39,850 nt of DNA from Candidatus Segatella papionis. Lineage in GTDB: Bacteria; Bacteroidota; Bacteroidia; Bacteroidales; Bacteroidaceae. A model generated the notes under the pieces. That model did not search any database, was not told the origin of the DNA, and saw only the letters and a list, made by a program, of their open reading frames with translations. The first letter of the stretch is position 1; the number at the start of each line of letters is the position of its first letter. The translations under genes and the position numbers were made by a program. Shown here in pieces: positions 32,856 through 39,850 of this stretch. The stretch is from NCBI GenBank assembly GCA_002297965.1, contig DBLF01000096.1, forward strand, positions 1 to 39,850, in the 5' to 3' direction.

Positions 32856-34223
32856 ATGAAATACAATACTTATACACTCGATAATGGACTCCGCATCATC
32901 CATCTGCCGTCAGACAGCAAGGTGGTGTATTGCGGCTATCAGATTAACGCCGGCACCCGAGACGAGGAGCCGGGCGAAGAGGGACTGGCCCACTTCTGCG
33001 AGCACGTCACCTTCAAGGGCACCGAGCGACGCAAGGCTTGGCACATTCTCAACTGCCTGGAGAGCGTGGGAGGCGACCTCAACGCCTACACCAACAAGGA
33101 GGGCACAGTATATTACGCCGCCATCCTCAAGGAGCACATCGCCCGTGCCGTAGATTTGCTCTCCGACATCGTGTTCCACTCCGTCTATCCGCAAGCGGAA
33201 ATCGACAAGGAGGTGGAGGTAATCTGCGATGAGATAGAGAGTTACAACGACTCGCCCGCCGAACTGATATACGATGAATTCGAGAACATTCTCTTCAAGG
33301 GGAGTCCACTCGGACATAATATCCTGGGCACCGCCCAACAGGTGAGAGCCTTCAAGACCGAGGATGCCCTGAGGTTTACCAAGAAGCTCTATCGACCAGA
33401 CAACGCCATCTTCTTCGCCTATGGCGACATCGACTTCAAGCGACTGGTAAAGCTCTTGGAAAAGGCATCGGCAAGCCTGCTCCCCGAAGGGGGCTCTGCG
33501 GATTTGCAATCCGCAGTAAGTAGCAATGCCACCCTCAAAGCTCCATGCTCGGCGGATTGCAAATCCGCCGAAACGCCTACGGGAGAATTTAAGACAACTA
33601 TGCCTACGGATTCATCTGTGCCATCTGTGAAATCTGTGGGACTTAGAAATAATTTACCTGTGAGCGACATCGAGGGCCAGACCATCGTGATGGAGAAGAA
33701 CACGCATCAGGCGCACGTGATGATTGGCACTCGTGCCTACGATGTACACGACGACCGACGAATGCCGCTCTATCTGCTCAACAATATCCTGGGCGGTCCT
33801 GGCATGAACGCCAAGCTCAACCTCGCCCTGCGTGAGCACAACGGCTTGGTCTATACCGTGGAGAGCACGATGGTGGCATACGGCGACACAGGCACTTGGA
33901 GCATCTACTTCGGATGCGATGAGCACGATGTGAAGCGATGCCTCCGACTGGTTCGACGAGAGCTGGACAAGTTGATGGAAAAGCCTTTGAGCGAGGCACA
34001 GCTCCATGCTGCCAAGAAACAGATAAAGGGACAGATAGGCGTGGCTTGCGACAACCGGGAGAACTTCGCCCTCGACTTCGGCAAGAGCTTCCTGCACTAT
34101 GGCTGGGAGAAAAACGTGGACAGGCTCTACGAACAGGTGGATGAAATCACCAGCGAGCAAATGCAAGCCGTGGCGAAGGAGCTTTTCGACAAAGATAGGC
34201 TTACCACGCTGATTTTCAAATAA
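32856..34223 (+). CDS. M16-family (pitrilysin-type) zinc peptidase with repeat-derived insertion
   Basis: A 455-residue insulinase-type peptidase. The inverted zinc motif HFCEH gives His46, Glu49 and His50, with a downstream Glu in EVEVICDEIESYNDSP. The second half carries the usual C-terminal M16 pattern (GGPGMNAKLNLALREHNGLVYTVES). About 55 residues between LLPEGGS and NNLPVSDIEG are foreign in style: they contain SADLQSAVSS and SADCKSAETPTG, encoded by two CGGATT palindromes, and SVPSVKSVG, encoded by three ATCTGTGNN repeats. Without them the length would be near 400, as usual for single-unit M16 enzymes. The frame is intact, so the insertion is tolerated as a linker. The gene has a strong promoter and is monocistronic. 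Confidence 0.92.
   Translation: MKYNTYTLDNGLRIIHLPSDSKVVYCGYQINAGTRDEEPGEEGLAHFCEHVTFKGTERRKAWHILNCLESVGGDLNAYTNKEGTVYYAAILKEHIARAVDLLSDIVFHSVYPQAEIDKEVEVICDEIESYNDSPAELIYDEFENILFKGSPLGHNILGTAQQVRAFKTEDALRFTKKLYRPDNAIFFAYGDIDFKRLVKLLEKASASLLPEGGSADLQSAVSSNATLKAPCSADCKSAETPTGEFKTTMPTDSSVPSVKSVGLRNNLPVSDIEGQTIVMEKNTHQAHVMIGTRAYDVHDDRRMPLYLLNNILGGPGMNAKLNLALREHNGLVYTVESTMVAYGDTGTWSIYFGCDEHDVKRCLRLVRRELDKLMEKPLSEAQLHAAKKQIKGQIGVACDNRENFALDFGKSFLHYGWEKNVDRLYEQVDEITSEQMQAVAKELFDKDRLTTLIFK
33496..33640. repeat. In-frame repeat cluster inside the M16 peptidase gene
   Basis: Palindrome CTGCGGATT-TGC-AATCCGCAG (33496-33516), palindrome CGGCGGATT-GCA-AATCCGCCG (33550-33570), and three 9-mers ATCTGTGCC, ATCTGTGAA, ATCTGTGGG (33614-33640). 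The first two belong to the palindrome class seen at 31661-31681; the last resembles 5405-5431. Confidence 0.8.
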
Positions 34224-34240
34224 GGAAGTATAAGAATTCG

Positions 34241-34266
34241 AACTGTTAACTGTTGACTCTGTTAAC
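34241..34266. repeat. GTTAAC repeat copy 5 (terminator-like)
   Basis: The repeat lies 17 bp after the M16 stop and is flanked by CGAAC on the left and GTTCG on the right, so it can form a hairpin and may end the M16 transcript. The following 150 bp (to 34425) are purine-rich with a small hairpin (AGGTTT...AAACCT, 34321-34336) and hold no gene. Confidence 0.7.
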
Positions 34267-34425
34267 GGTTCGTTTTCGTTTGGACATTCCCGAACCTCGT
34301 TCTCACACTGATAGGAAACAAGGTTTCAAGAAACCTAAACACCTCGTTTTCAAATAGATACAAAACAAATAGAAACGAAACAAGGGGGGAAGCAAAACAA
34401 AAAGGGGAACAAGACAAAAGGGCAT

Positions 34426-34450
34426 AAAAAAAGGAGCCTCAACAGCTCCC
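34426..34450 (-). terminator. Terminator of the micropeptide transcript
   Basis: On the minus strand, GGAGC (34445-34449 complement), a 7-nt loop and GCTCC, followed by seven T. Upstream of it (34451-34633) two further similar hairpins, GGAAAGCCC...GGCTCTCC and GGAAGCC...GGCTTCC, lie between the last micropeptide and this terminator. Confidence 0.75.
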
Positions 34451-34633
34451 ACTCATCATCAGGAAAGCCCATTTGGCTCTCCATCTTTTACTCGGAAGCC
34501 CCCTTGGCTTCCTACTGCGTCCTAAACTCAGAGTCCATGTTCTATACTCCATCTTTCGATGTACTATATCCCATCTTTCGACTCCATTCTAAACTAACTA
34601 ATAACCTAAAAACCTTTCTTGCAGTGTGTGCGA

Positions 34634-34714
34634 TTAAGCAAGCTTGTTGTTGATTACACCAATCTCAGCTGCCAATGCTACTACTACTGCGAAAACAATA
34701 CCTAATACTAACAT
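34634..34714 (-). CDS. Hydrophobic micropeptide, 26 residues
   Basis: ATG 34714 to TAA 34634. The product begins MLVLGIVFAVVVALAAE and ends INNKLA: a single membrane-spanning segment with a short polar C-terminus. It is preceded by AGAAAGGAAAAGATT, nearly identical to the sequence before the second micropeptide. It aligns with that peptide over the hydrophobic part, sharing M..(.)GI....VVA.AA (8 of 16 identities without gaps). It lies inside a transcription unit with its own consensus promoter and terminator. Size and character suit a small membrane regulator, a type I toxin-like peptide or a signal peptide; none can be chosen from sequence alone. Confidence 0.6.
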   Translation of the reverse strand: MLVLGIVFAVVVALAAEIGVINNKLA

Positions 34715-34842
34715 AATCTTTTCCTTTCTTTACTTTAAATTAAACTTATTATCCTTTTCCTTACAATCTTTCGATGTGTTATCCTTTTTCTTTTCTCAAT
34801 CTCCTACCTCATTTCTGCTAACACCTATGTGTAGTGTAGAGC

Positions 34843-34935
34843 TTACTTGCAGCTGTTGATTCCGAAGTTGATACCTGCGCAAGCGATTGCTGCGAATGCT
34901 ACTACTGCTACTGTCATAATCCCGAATGTCATCAT
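34843..34935 (-). CDS. Hydrophobic micropeptide, 30 residues
   Basis: ATG 34935 (a second ATG follows at 34932) to TAA 34843. The product begins MMTFGIMTVAVVAFAA and ends NFGINSCK, with two cysteines (positions 19 and 29) and one membrane-type helix. It is preceded by AGAAAGGAAAAAGATT. It is the first gene of the unit that starts at the promoter 35073-35104, with a leader of about 130 nt. The paralogous 26-residue peptide follows 128 bp downstream, which suggests duplication of a complete leader-plus-ORF module. Confidence 0.6.
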   Translation of the reverse strand: MMTFGIMTVAVVAFAAIACAGINFGINSCK

Positions 34936-35072
34936 AATCTTTTTCCTTTCTCTGTTTTTAATACCTAATCAATCTTTCCAGGTCATTTCCGACCTTGTCT
35001 TTCGTGTCCTGAATCAATCTCTCAAGTTATCCCTTTTACTAATCTTTTATCCTTCTTTCTTCTTTTCGAGTG

Positions 35073-35104
35073 CAAAGGTAATGCCTTTTGTGTGCGCACA
35101 CAAA
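35073..35104 (-). promoter_or_regulatory. Promoter of the micropeptide unit, with 18-bp palindromic operator
   Basis: On the minus strand a -33 TTTG (35101-35104) and a -7 TACCTTTG (35073-35080), 20 bp apart. A perfect palindrome, TTTGTGTGCGCACACAAA (35087-35104), covers the -33 box and part of the spacer, an ideal place for a dimeric repressor. Confidence 0.75.
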
Positions 35105-35172
35105 TATTTTGGGAGTTTTTTTTCGATAAAGCCCGATTTCTTGATTTCGGTCAAGAAGAGGCTGAAAGGAAC

Positions 35173-35249
35173 TGCCATTTTTGCCGTTTTCTATGACAGA
35201 AACTGCAAAAATGGCAGAAGAGAGTTGGAGTCCTCCTTGCCCAAGGAGG
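35173..35249. repeat. Inverted repeats downstream of the HIRAN-like gene
   Basis: A perfect 12-bp inverted repeat, TGCCATTTTTGC (35173-35184) with 35205-35216, and a second hairpin, CCTCCTT (35232-35238) with AAGGAGG (35243-35249). They lie between the frameshifted gene and the micropeptide promoter and probably end the former's transcript. Confidence 0.6.
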
Positions 35250-35270
35250 GATGAGGGTGATTCTAGGAGA

Positions 35271-37453
35271 TTAAGCTGCCACACCTGGCGTGCCATAATG
35301 ACCATACTTGGCGATGAAACGCTCGGTCTTCGAATAGGTGCCATCCATGTTCTTCACGATGTGTCCACGCTTCGCCCACATAGAGAGCAAGCTAGCCAAA
35401 CGCCCCTTCTTGCCGTGCAGCAGATACACCTGCTCTATCTCTACCAGTGTGAAGGTGTCGGGCACGAACACCAAGAGATTGCTAGGACCGGCGTGGCACA
35501 CATTGCGATGGTCGCCATCTATCGCCTCCTGCATCTGGTTGCCGAAGAAGCGCATCTTGCACCACAGGTCGTACTTCACGCTCCACTCGATGAAATCCTC
35601 CATCGGCTTCTCCCACTTCTCGCCGTTAGCCAGGTAGAGCACCATCGCCCTGCGGTAGCCATTCGCCAAGGCTCGATTGGCAAACTCGGCGTAGGCCTTG
35701 TTGTCGGCCAGCTGGGCGGTCTCCATGATTTCCAGCTCCAGGCGCTCTGCCAGCTGGCGAGCCTTCTTGCAATCCACGAAGCCGTGGGCTCCGTTCAAAC
35801 GCTGGATATATTCGTGGAGCTTCGACTTAAACTCTGCGTCGTACTCGCCCACCACAGGACGTGGAGCGAAATCTGGGCGAATGATGGTGGAGAGCGTCAA
35901 GCGGCTCACGGCTCCATCAGCCACCTCTCGAAGCGAGAAGAACTTCTGAGTCACGGCGATGGTGGAGCTGGCTAGGGTCGTTGAACTTCTTGAGCATATC
36001 CACCTCGTCCATCTTACAATATAGGTAAGCGCTGCCCGCCTTCTGGGCGTCGTCGAGGCGCTGGATGTAGGCGGCACGGGTGAGGTCGGGCGATACGATG
36101 CGTTTGCAGAATTTTTCTTCCTCGCCATTGCCATACTCCCCTATCTCCTGGAGCATGCGATAAATCGGATACCAATCCGACTGATATTTGATGAGCCTAG
36201 CATATCCACCTTTATTGAAAACATCGGAAATCTGCACCAGACAGGCATCTACAATGGCTGCCCTTATCGTTGCATCCATCTTCTTATGGTTGCCCAAGCA
36301 TTTCATCACCTCCAGCGACTCCCTGCCGTCATGCTTGCCCCATTGCTTCACATCTTCCACACGGCAGTTCATCACCATGAGGATGATGCCCGAGAGCAAC
36401 TGCACCATCTGCTTGCGAGGCACACGGCGATAGAATACCCTGCGGAGGAAATCCACGGGGTCTGCCTTGAAATAGCTATACAAGTTGTCGGGGAAATTCT
36501 CCAGCTGGCGCTCTATCTCGTCGAGGCGGTCGCTGTAGTCGTAAGCCCCGGTATGATTTCGCAGCAGCGTGCAAGGAGTGTCGATGAAGAAGCAGCGTGC
36601 CGCACGGTCTCTATAGCGCGAGCTGGTGATGAATCCCATGTCGGCGAGCAATGCCTTCAAGCCCTGGCTCAAAGCATCAGCTCCCGATTTTAGCTCAGAA
36701 GCCTCACTTTCGGAATCTCGCTTGGAGAACCCACCCTCATTTTTACCTCCCGAGGAAAATTCTTTTTCCTCCCGAGGAAAATCGCCCACAATCCCGGAGA
36801 GCAATTCGCAGATACGCCGACGGGTGCGCCTCATCTCGCGAGAGTAGTCGAAACTGTGGTTCTTCAAAAAGTCGGCGAGCACTCCTTGCATCATCAAACT
36901 CATCTCTTCGGAGAGCGATTCTTCTTGCGCATTCTCACCTCGCTGAGAGTTCTCTTGCTGAGTCTTCTCTCGCTGAGTCTTCTCTCGCTGTACGTCGACA
37001 AGAAGTTCCTCCAGCATATCCGTATTGCTGTCGATGTCGCTCAGTTGGCTGATGCAATACGTAGGACCGGAATATTCCCAACTAGCAAATTGGGAGTCAT
37101 CGTAAACCTGGGCATACGCCTGCTCAATAGGCATCTTTGCCTCGAAAGCTACCTCGGCGGTCAAGTACAGACCTTGTTCGCTTCCATCCTTGGTGCCCCA
37201 CCCCTTGCAGGTGGCGAGCAGCATCTTCCTACCCGACGCAACCATCGCAGCCCTCACCTCCTCGCTGTCCTGCGCCGCCACATATCCGATGCGCTCACAG
37301 CCATCCTTCACGGCGACGGCTATGGGGGTCGAACTCGTTCTGATTGTCCATCACTAGGGCGAGACGCTTGCCTTTTGCTTGGTGGGCATACTCCATTAGG
37401 CTCTGTTTCTTGGTGCCATGGGTAAGTCCTACGATATTGAAATTTATCTTCAT
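35271..37453 (-). pseudogene. HIRAN-like domain protein gene with two frameshifts
   Basis: Three overlapping frames join into one protein of 726 residues if one base is dropped at each of two places. One is the run of five G (37324-37328, plus strand; CCCCC in the gene); the other lies near 35960-35990. The rebuilt N-terminus reads MKINFNIVGLTHGTKK...DNQNEFDP, then IAVAVKDGCERIGYVA, the pattern of a HIRAN domain. The middle part is acidic with QREKTQREKTQQENSQ, and the end (MWAKRGHIVKNMDGTYSKTERFIAKYG) resembles a small winged helix. A -7 element TACCTTTG is at 37490-37497. Function unknown; HIRAN domains usually bind DNA ends or stalled forks. Whether it is a true pseudogene, phase-variable or a sequence error is open. 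Confidence 0.7.
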
Positions 37454-37564
37454 TGTTATTTTTTTCGTTATTATTCTTTTTAGGTACGGCAAAGGTAATG
37501 ATTTTCTGCGAAACAAGCAAGACTTTAGGCGACAAGTTATGATTTTAGATTAACATAGGCATAA

Positions 37565-37660
37565 GTTATGATGAGAGGAAGCACTAGTTATGATGAGAGG
37601 AAGCACTAGTGAAGACAAGAGGAAGCACTAGTGAAGATGAGAGGAAGCACTAGTGAAGAT
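37565..37660. repeat. 22-bp tandem repeat, 4.4 copies
   Basis: Units at 37565, 37587, 37609 and 37631, then a partial unit to 37660. Consensus GTGAAGATGAGAGGAAGCAC followed by TA. Units 1 and 2 are identical; units 3 and 4 differ at a few positions. No unit contains a unique spacer, so it is not a CRISPR. Confidence 0.9.
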
Positions 37661-37690
37661 TGATTCAATTGCATCAACAATGCTAATCGA

Positions 37691-37716
37691 GTTAACAAAG
37701 TCAACAGTTAACAGTT
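37691..37716. repeat. GTTAAC repeat copy 6 (reverse orientation)
   Basis: GTTAACAAAGTCAACAG followed by TTAACAGTT: the reverse complement of the other copies with one change. Confidence 0.75.
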
Positions 37717-37807
37717 CATTTTTCGATGGTCTCCCCTCCTGCGTACCTTATTATATTATAATATATATATACTTCTTTTTATATAGGTGTGTGGGTATGC
37801 AAAATCT

Positions 37808-37833
37808 AACTGTTAACTGTTGACTCTGTTGAC
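37808..37833. repeat. GTTAAC repeat copy 7
   Basis: AACTGTTAACTGTTGACTCT followed by GTTGAC; the last GTTAAC carries one A-to-G change. Confidence 0.75.
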
Positions 37834-38047
37834 AATCGATTTCGCCTCAGAAGAAAACTACGACTTTCAGAGTGAAAAACTATGACTTCCTGGCAACAAA
37901 GCTATGAGTTAGTTTTTTAAACTTTTCAAGAAGCCAAAAACAAGCCTATAAAGCGCTGTATATCAAAAATATTGCTTACCTTTGCCAACGATAAAAGAAA
38001 CGAATTACTCAGTGCATTGAGTAAAATCGCTTCAAACTTAGAGTAAT

Positions 38048-38097
38048 ATGAGGCGATACCCTACCTTAATAATATTATAGGTAGAATATCGCCTCAT
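38048..38097. terminator. Hairpin after the secreted-protein pseudogene
   Basis: ATGAGGCGATA (38048-38058) pairs with 38087-38097, and inner arms CTACCT and AGGTAG extend the stem. The T-run is weak on the minus strand. It lies 30 bp after the stop at 38127. Confidence 0.65.
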
Positions 38098-38126
38098 CTT
38101 TATTTGTTTATTGTATTACAAGAATC

Positions 38127-39317
38127 TTACTTGTTGATATACTTCTTGCCGCCCTGCTGGATGACGATGCCCTTGGCATCCTTGCTCACTTGCATGCCAG
38201 CCATATTGAAGGTCTTTCTAGACTTCACGGCGTTGGTACGAGCCAGCTCGGTGATGCTGGTGTTCACATTGTCTACAGAGTAGATGATTGTCTGCTCCCG
38301 GCCATTTTTATAGTTGTCAACCATCATATAGAGTTTGCCGTCAACCTTGGCAAATTCAGCATAATGGCTAGACTCTGGGAGAGCCAGGATTTCCTTCCCG
38401 TCCTCGTTAAGGACAGAGACGTAGCTCGCATAATACTTATCCTGCTCATTCTTCTGGAGGATAACCTTGTCGTCGTTCACTCCTGTTATATTATAACGAA
38501 CGCCATTAATGATAGGACGACCACTACCATCGTCTTGGGTATCATCAGCCGTGGTCTCCTTATACTCCATCATCACAAGTTCAAACTTATCGTCGTTATT
38601 GAAGAGACTCTGTGTGAGATAGCTGTCGTAAGACTCTGCGCAGTTGGCATCGTAATCCTTCAATTCGGTATCAAGAAGTTCGGAAGTGACACAGCCCTCG
38701 TTAGAGCCTACCTCTGTCCAAGTGAGGTTGTCGGTGCTAATATTAACGGTTACATCAGCATTCCGCTCTATAATCTTATTGTTGGCATTATCAAAATAGA
38801 GATAGTTCTGACGCATGATGACACCATCGCTTGTAGCCTCATAAAATTGCATCCAGCCATCAGAGCGATGAGTAGCAAAGTGTCCCTCGGCATCGGTGAA
38901 TGTGACCCAGTCAGAACCAATATTCTAGCTCACGTATGCTTTCCAATCATCTAGCGTAGAGATTGTCTTTTGCCCGTCTTTATCATACCAATCCGCGTTC
39001 CCCCGCTCATAATCATCTTTGTTCACTATATTGCCCACTGTAAAAGGAGCCTGAGCCTCTAATGTCTTCACCGTATAGGTATATTTATGTCGAGGGAGGC
39101 TGAAGCTTTTCTCTGTATTGAAGGAAGAATTGTAGATAGTAAAGTCGTACATGGCATTCTCCTCGTCCTTGACCATAGAGGTTGGGATAATCTTACCACC
39201 CACAGTAAGGTTCTTGGTGATAAACTCGAATTCGCCAGCAGGACTAGCTACTTGTGACTGAGCGCTAGCTGCCAAGGCTATGACAGCAAGAGCTTATGTG
39301 AGTAATGTTTTCTTCAT
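38127..39317 (-). pseudogene. Secreted Prevotella-type protein gene with two in-frame stops
   Basis: One continuous frame of 397 codons from ATG 39317 to the stop at 38127, interrupted by TAA within the signal peptide (MKKTLLT, stop, ALAVIALAASAQ) and by TAG at 38925-38927 (AYVS, stop, NIGSDWVTF). The match of signal peptide, middle part and C-terminus in a single frame shows a once-intact gene. The C-terminal end NMAGMQVSKDAKGIVIQQGGKKYINK is the short terminal segment common in Prevotella extracellular proteins. The rest is beta-rich without a family I can name. Each stop is one substitution from a sense codon (TTA or CAA for the first, TGG or CAG for the second). Confidence 0.7.
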
Positions 39318-39543
39318 AATCGTTCTTAAAACACATGGGTTTGCCCCCCCATAAATACTATTTATAGTTCTAAACATAGGCAGTTTAACCGCAAATCGTG
39401 GGGCAGATTGGCACCTATACGATGACGACCTGTGGAGAAACTGTGTCATAACGACAATGCAAATATAGTTCATTTTGGGATAACCGCCAAATAAAATCCT
39501 CATTTTTTCGCAAATCCACCCAATATTCCGCCTTATTTCACAT

Positions 39544-39602
39544 TTATCTGCCTCATTTTGTCGCTTAATGAGGCAGATAATTTCATTTTGAGGCAGATAA
39601 TT
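39544..39602. repeat. Three copies of a TGAGGCAGATAA motif in mixed orientation
   Basis: TTATCTGCCTCAT (39544-39556) is the reverse complement of 39568-39580; TGAGGCAGATAATT recurs at 39569-39582 and 39589-39602. It lies directly after the stop of the ATPase gene at 39614. The rest of the gap back to 39318 is AT-rich and shows nothing else. Confidence 0.65.
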
Positions 39603-39613
39603 CCTATCCATAA

Positions 39614-39850
39614 TCATAACAACGACACCATATATACAGGAGCCATCAACAACTGCCCATCCTTCAGCAAATCCTTGGTGTAAACAAGGTAGGCTTGCCC
39701 TACCCTGTCAGAATATTTCTTGCAAAAGGCATCTATCGAGGCATGGGCCTTATAACCAGATGACTTCACCTCTACAGGACATAGCTTAGACCCCCTCGAT
39801 AACAAAAAATCAATCTCGTAGAAATGAGTCTCATCCTTTGGGAATGTATA
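39614..39850 (-). CDS. C-terminal end of an AAA/DUF4143 ATPase (5' part outside window)
   Basis: An open frame of 79 codons enters from the window edge and stops at 39614. ETHFYEIDFLLSRGSKLCPVEVKSSGYK is the restriction-endonuclease-like end of DUF4143 ATPases (the E-x-D...PVEVKS pattern). It is followed by AYLVYTKDLLKDGQLLMAPVYMVSLL. It is a second member of the family also present at 28913-30238, though clearly divergent from it. Confidence 0.8.
   Translation of the reverse strand, partial: YTFPKDETHFYEIDFLLSRGSKLCPVEVKSSGYKAHASIDAFCKKYSDRVGQAYLVYTKDLLKDGQLLMAPVYMVSLL

Larger units (their letters stand above)
37454..38047. other. Intergenic region with tandem and dispersed repeats, no gene
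   Basis: Contains the -7 element of the HIRAN-like gene, a 22-bp tandem repeat (37565-37660), repeat copies 6 and 7, an AT-rich stretch near 37740-37790, and several AACTATGAC-like strings (37853-37916). No coding frame is convincing. Confidence 0.6.

Noticed and set aside
37565..37660. Possible CRISPR array
   Set aside because: Units are contiguous 22-bp repeats with no spacers, and no cas gene is present.
38127..39317. Stop-codon recoding (readthrough of TAA/TAG) as explanation of the in-frame stops
   Set aside because: Different stop codons (TAA and TAG) are involved and the other genes in the window end normally on such codons; simple nonsense mutation is sufficient.

Overview
The window looks like a chromosome segment of a Bacteroidales bacterium, most likely Prevotella/Segatella. 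The evidence is: Bacteroidetes-type promoters (TTTG, 19-20 bp, TAnnTTTG) in front of many genes; Bacteroidetes-restricted families (DUF3244, DUF3843, DUF6266, TPR-HTH membrane regulators, CarboxypepD_reg/OMP barrels); BspA-like leucine-rich repeats; and the short C-terminal segment typical of Prevotella surface proteins. No rRNA, tRNA, CRISPR array or transposase gene was seen. Family names come from reading the protein sequences; no database was searched.

Layout. 1-5256: a truncated GH2-type sugar-binding protein, a SWIM/SNF2 helicase and an AAA ATPase, all on the minus strand. The ATPase has a 4 x 15-bp repeat array upstream. 5438-8269: two tandem AraC regulators and an unrecognised 286-residue protein. 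8531-16952: a complete radical-SAM RiPP (modified peptide) locus on the minus strand. In order of transcription it holds a membrane-anchored TPR-HTH regulator, a secreted DUF3244 protein, a GG-leader precursor with a CxxCxxC core, a SPASM radical SAM maturase, an outer-membrane barrel protein and a C39-peptidase ABC exporter. The last three are joined by a 4-bp overlap and then a 1-bp gap. 17359-18884: a DUF6266 protein and a coupled pair of small unknown genes. 19016-25076: a DEAD-box RNA helicase, a DUF3843 protein, a secreted alpha/beta hydrolase and a LOG-family phosphoribohydrolase. 25077-28912: repeat-rich spacer, possible micropeptides, and a four-gene operon whose second gene is a HEPN-like protein broken by an in-frame TAA. 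28913-34223: a DUF4143 ATPase, an FprA flavodiiron protein, a PfkB sugar kinase and an M16 peptidase containing an in-frame repeat-derived insertion. 34426-35104: a well-delimited transcription unit that encodes only two related hydrophobic micropeptides (26 and 30 residues). 35271-39850: a HIRAN-like gene with two frameshifts, a secreted-protein gene with two in-frame stops, and the 3' end of another DUF4143 ATPase.

How the parts fit. The RiPP locus carries what is needed to make, modify, cleave and export a small cysteine-containing peptide. It has its own promoter, a likely attenuator between precursor and maturase, and TCTAAAA boxes shared between the regulator's promoter and the biosynthetic promoter. 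The right-hand 17 kb is unusually rich in dispersed short repeats: seven copies of a GTTAAC-containing repeat and three CGGATT...AATCCG palindromes, two of which lie inside an open reading frame. It also holds three broken genes, which suggests a region in flux. The strongest candidates for something new are the RiPP locus, the micropeptide transcription unit at 34.4-35.1 kb, and the small operon with the HEPN-like gene.
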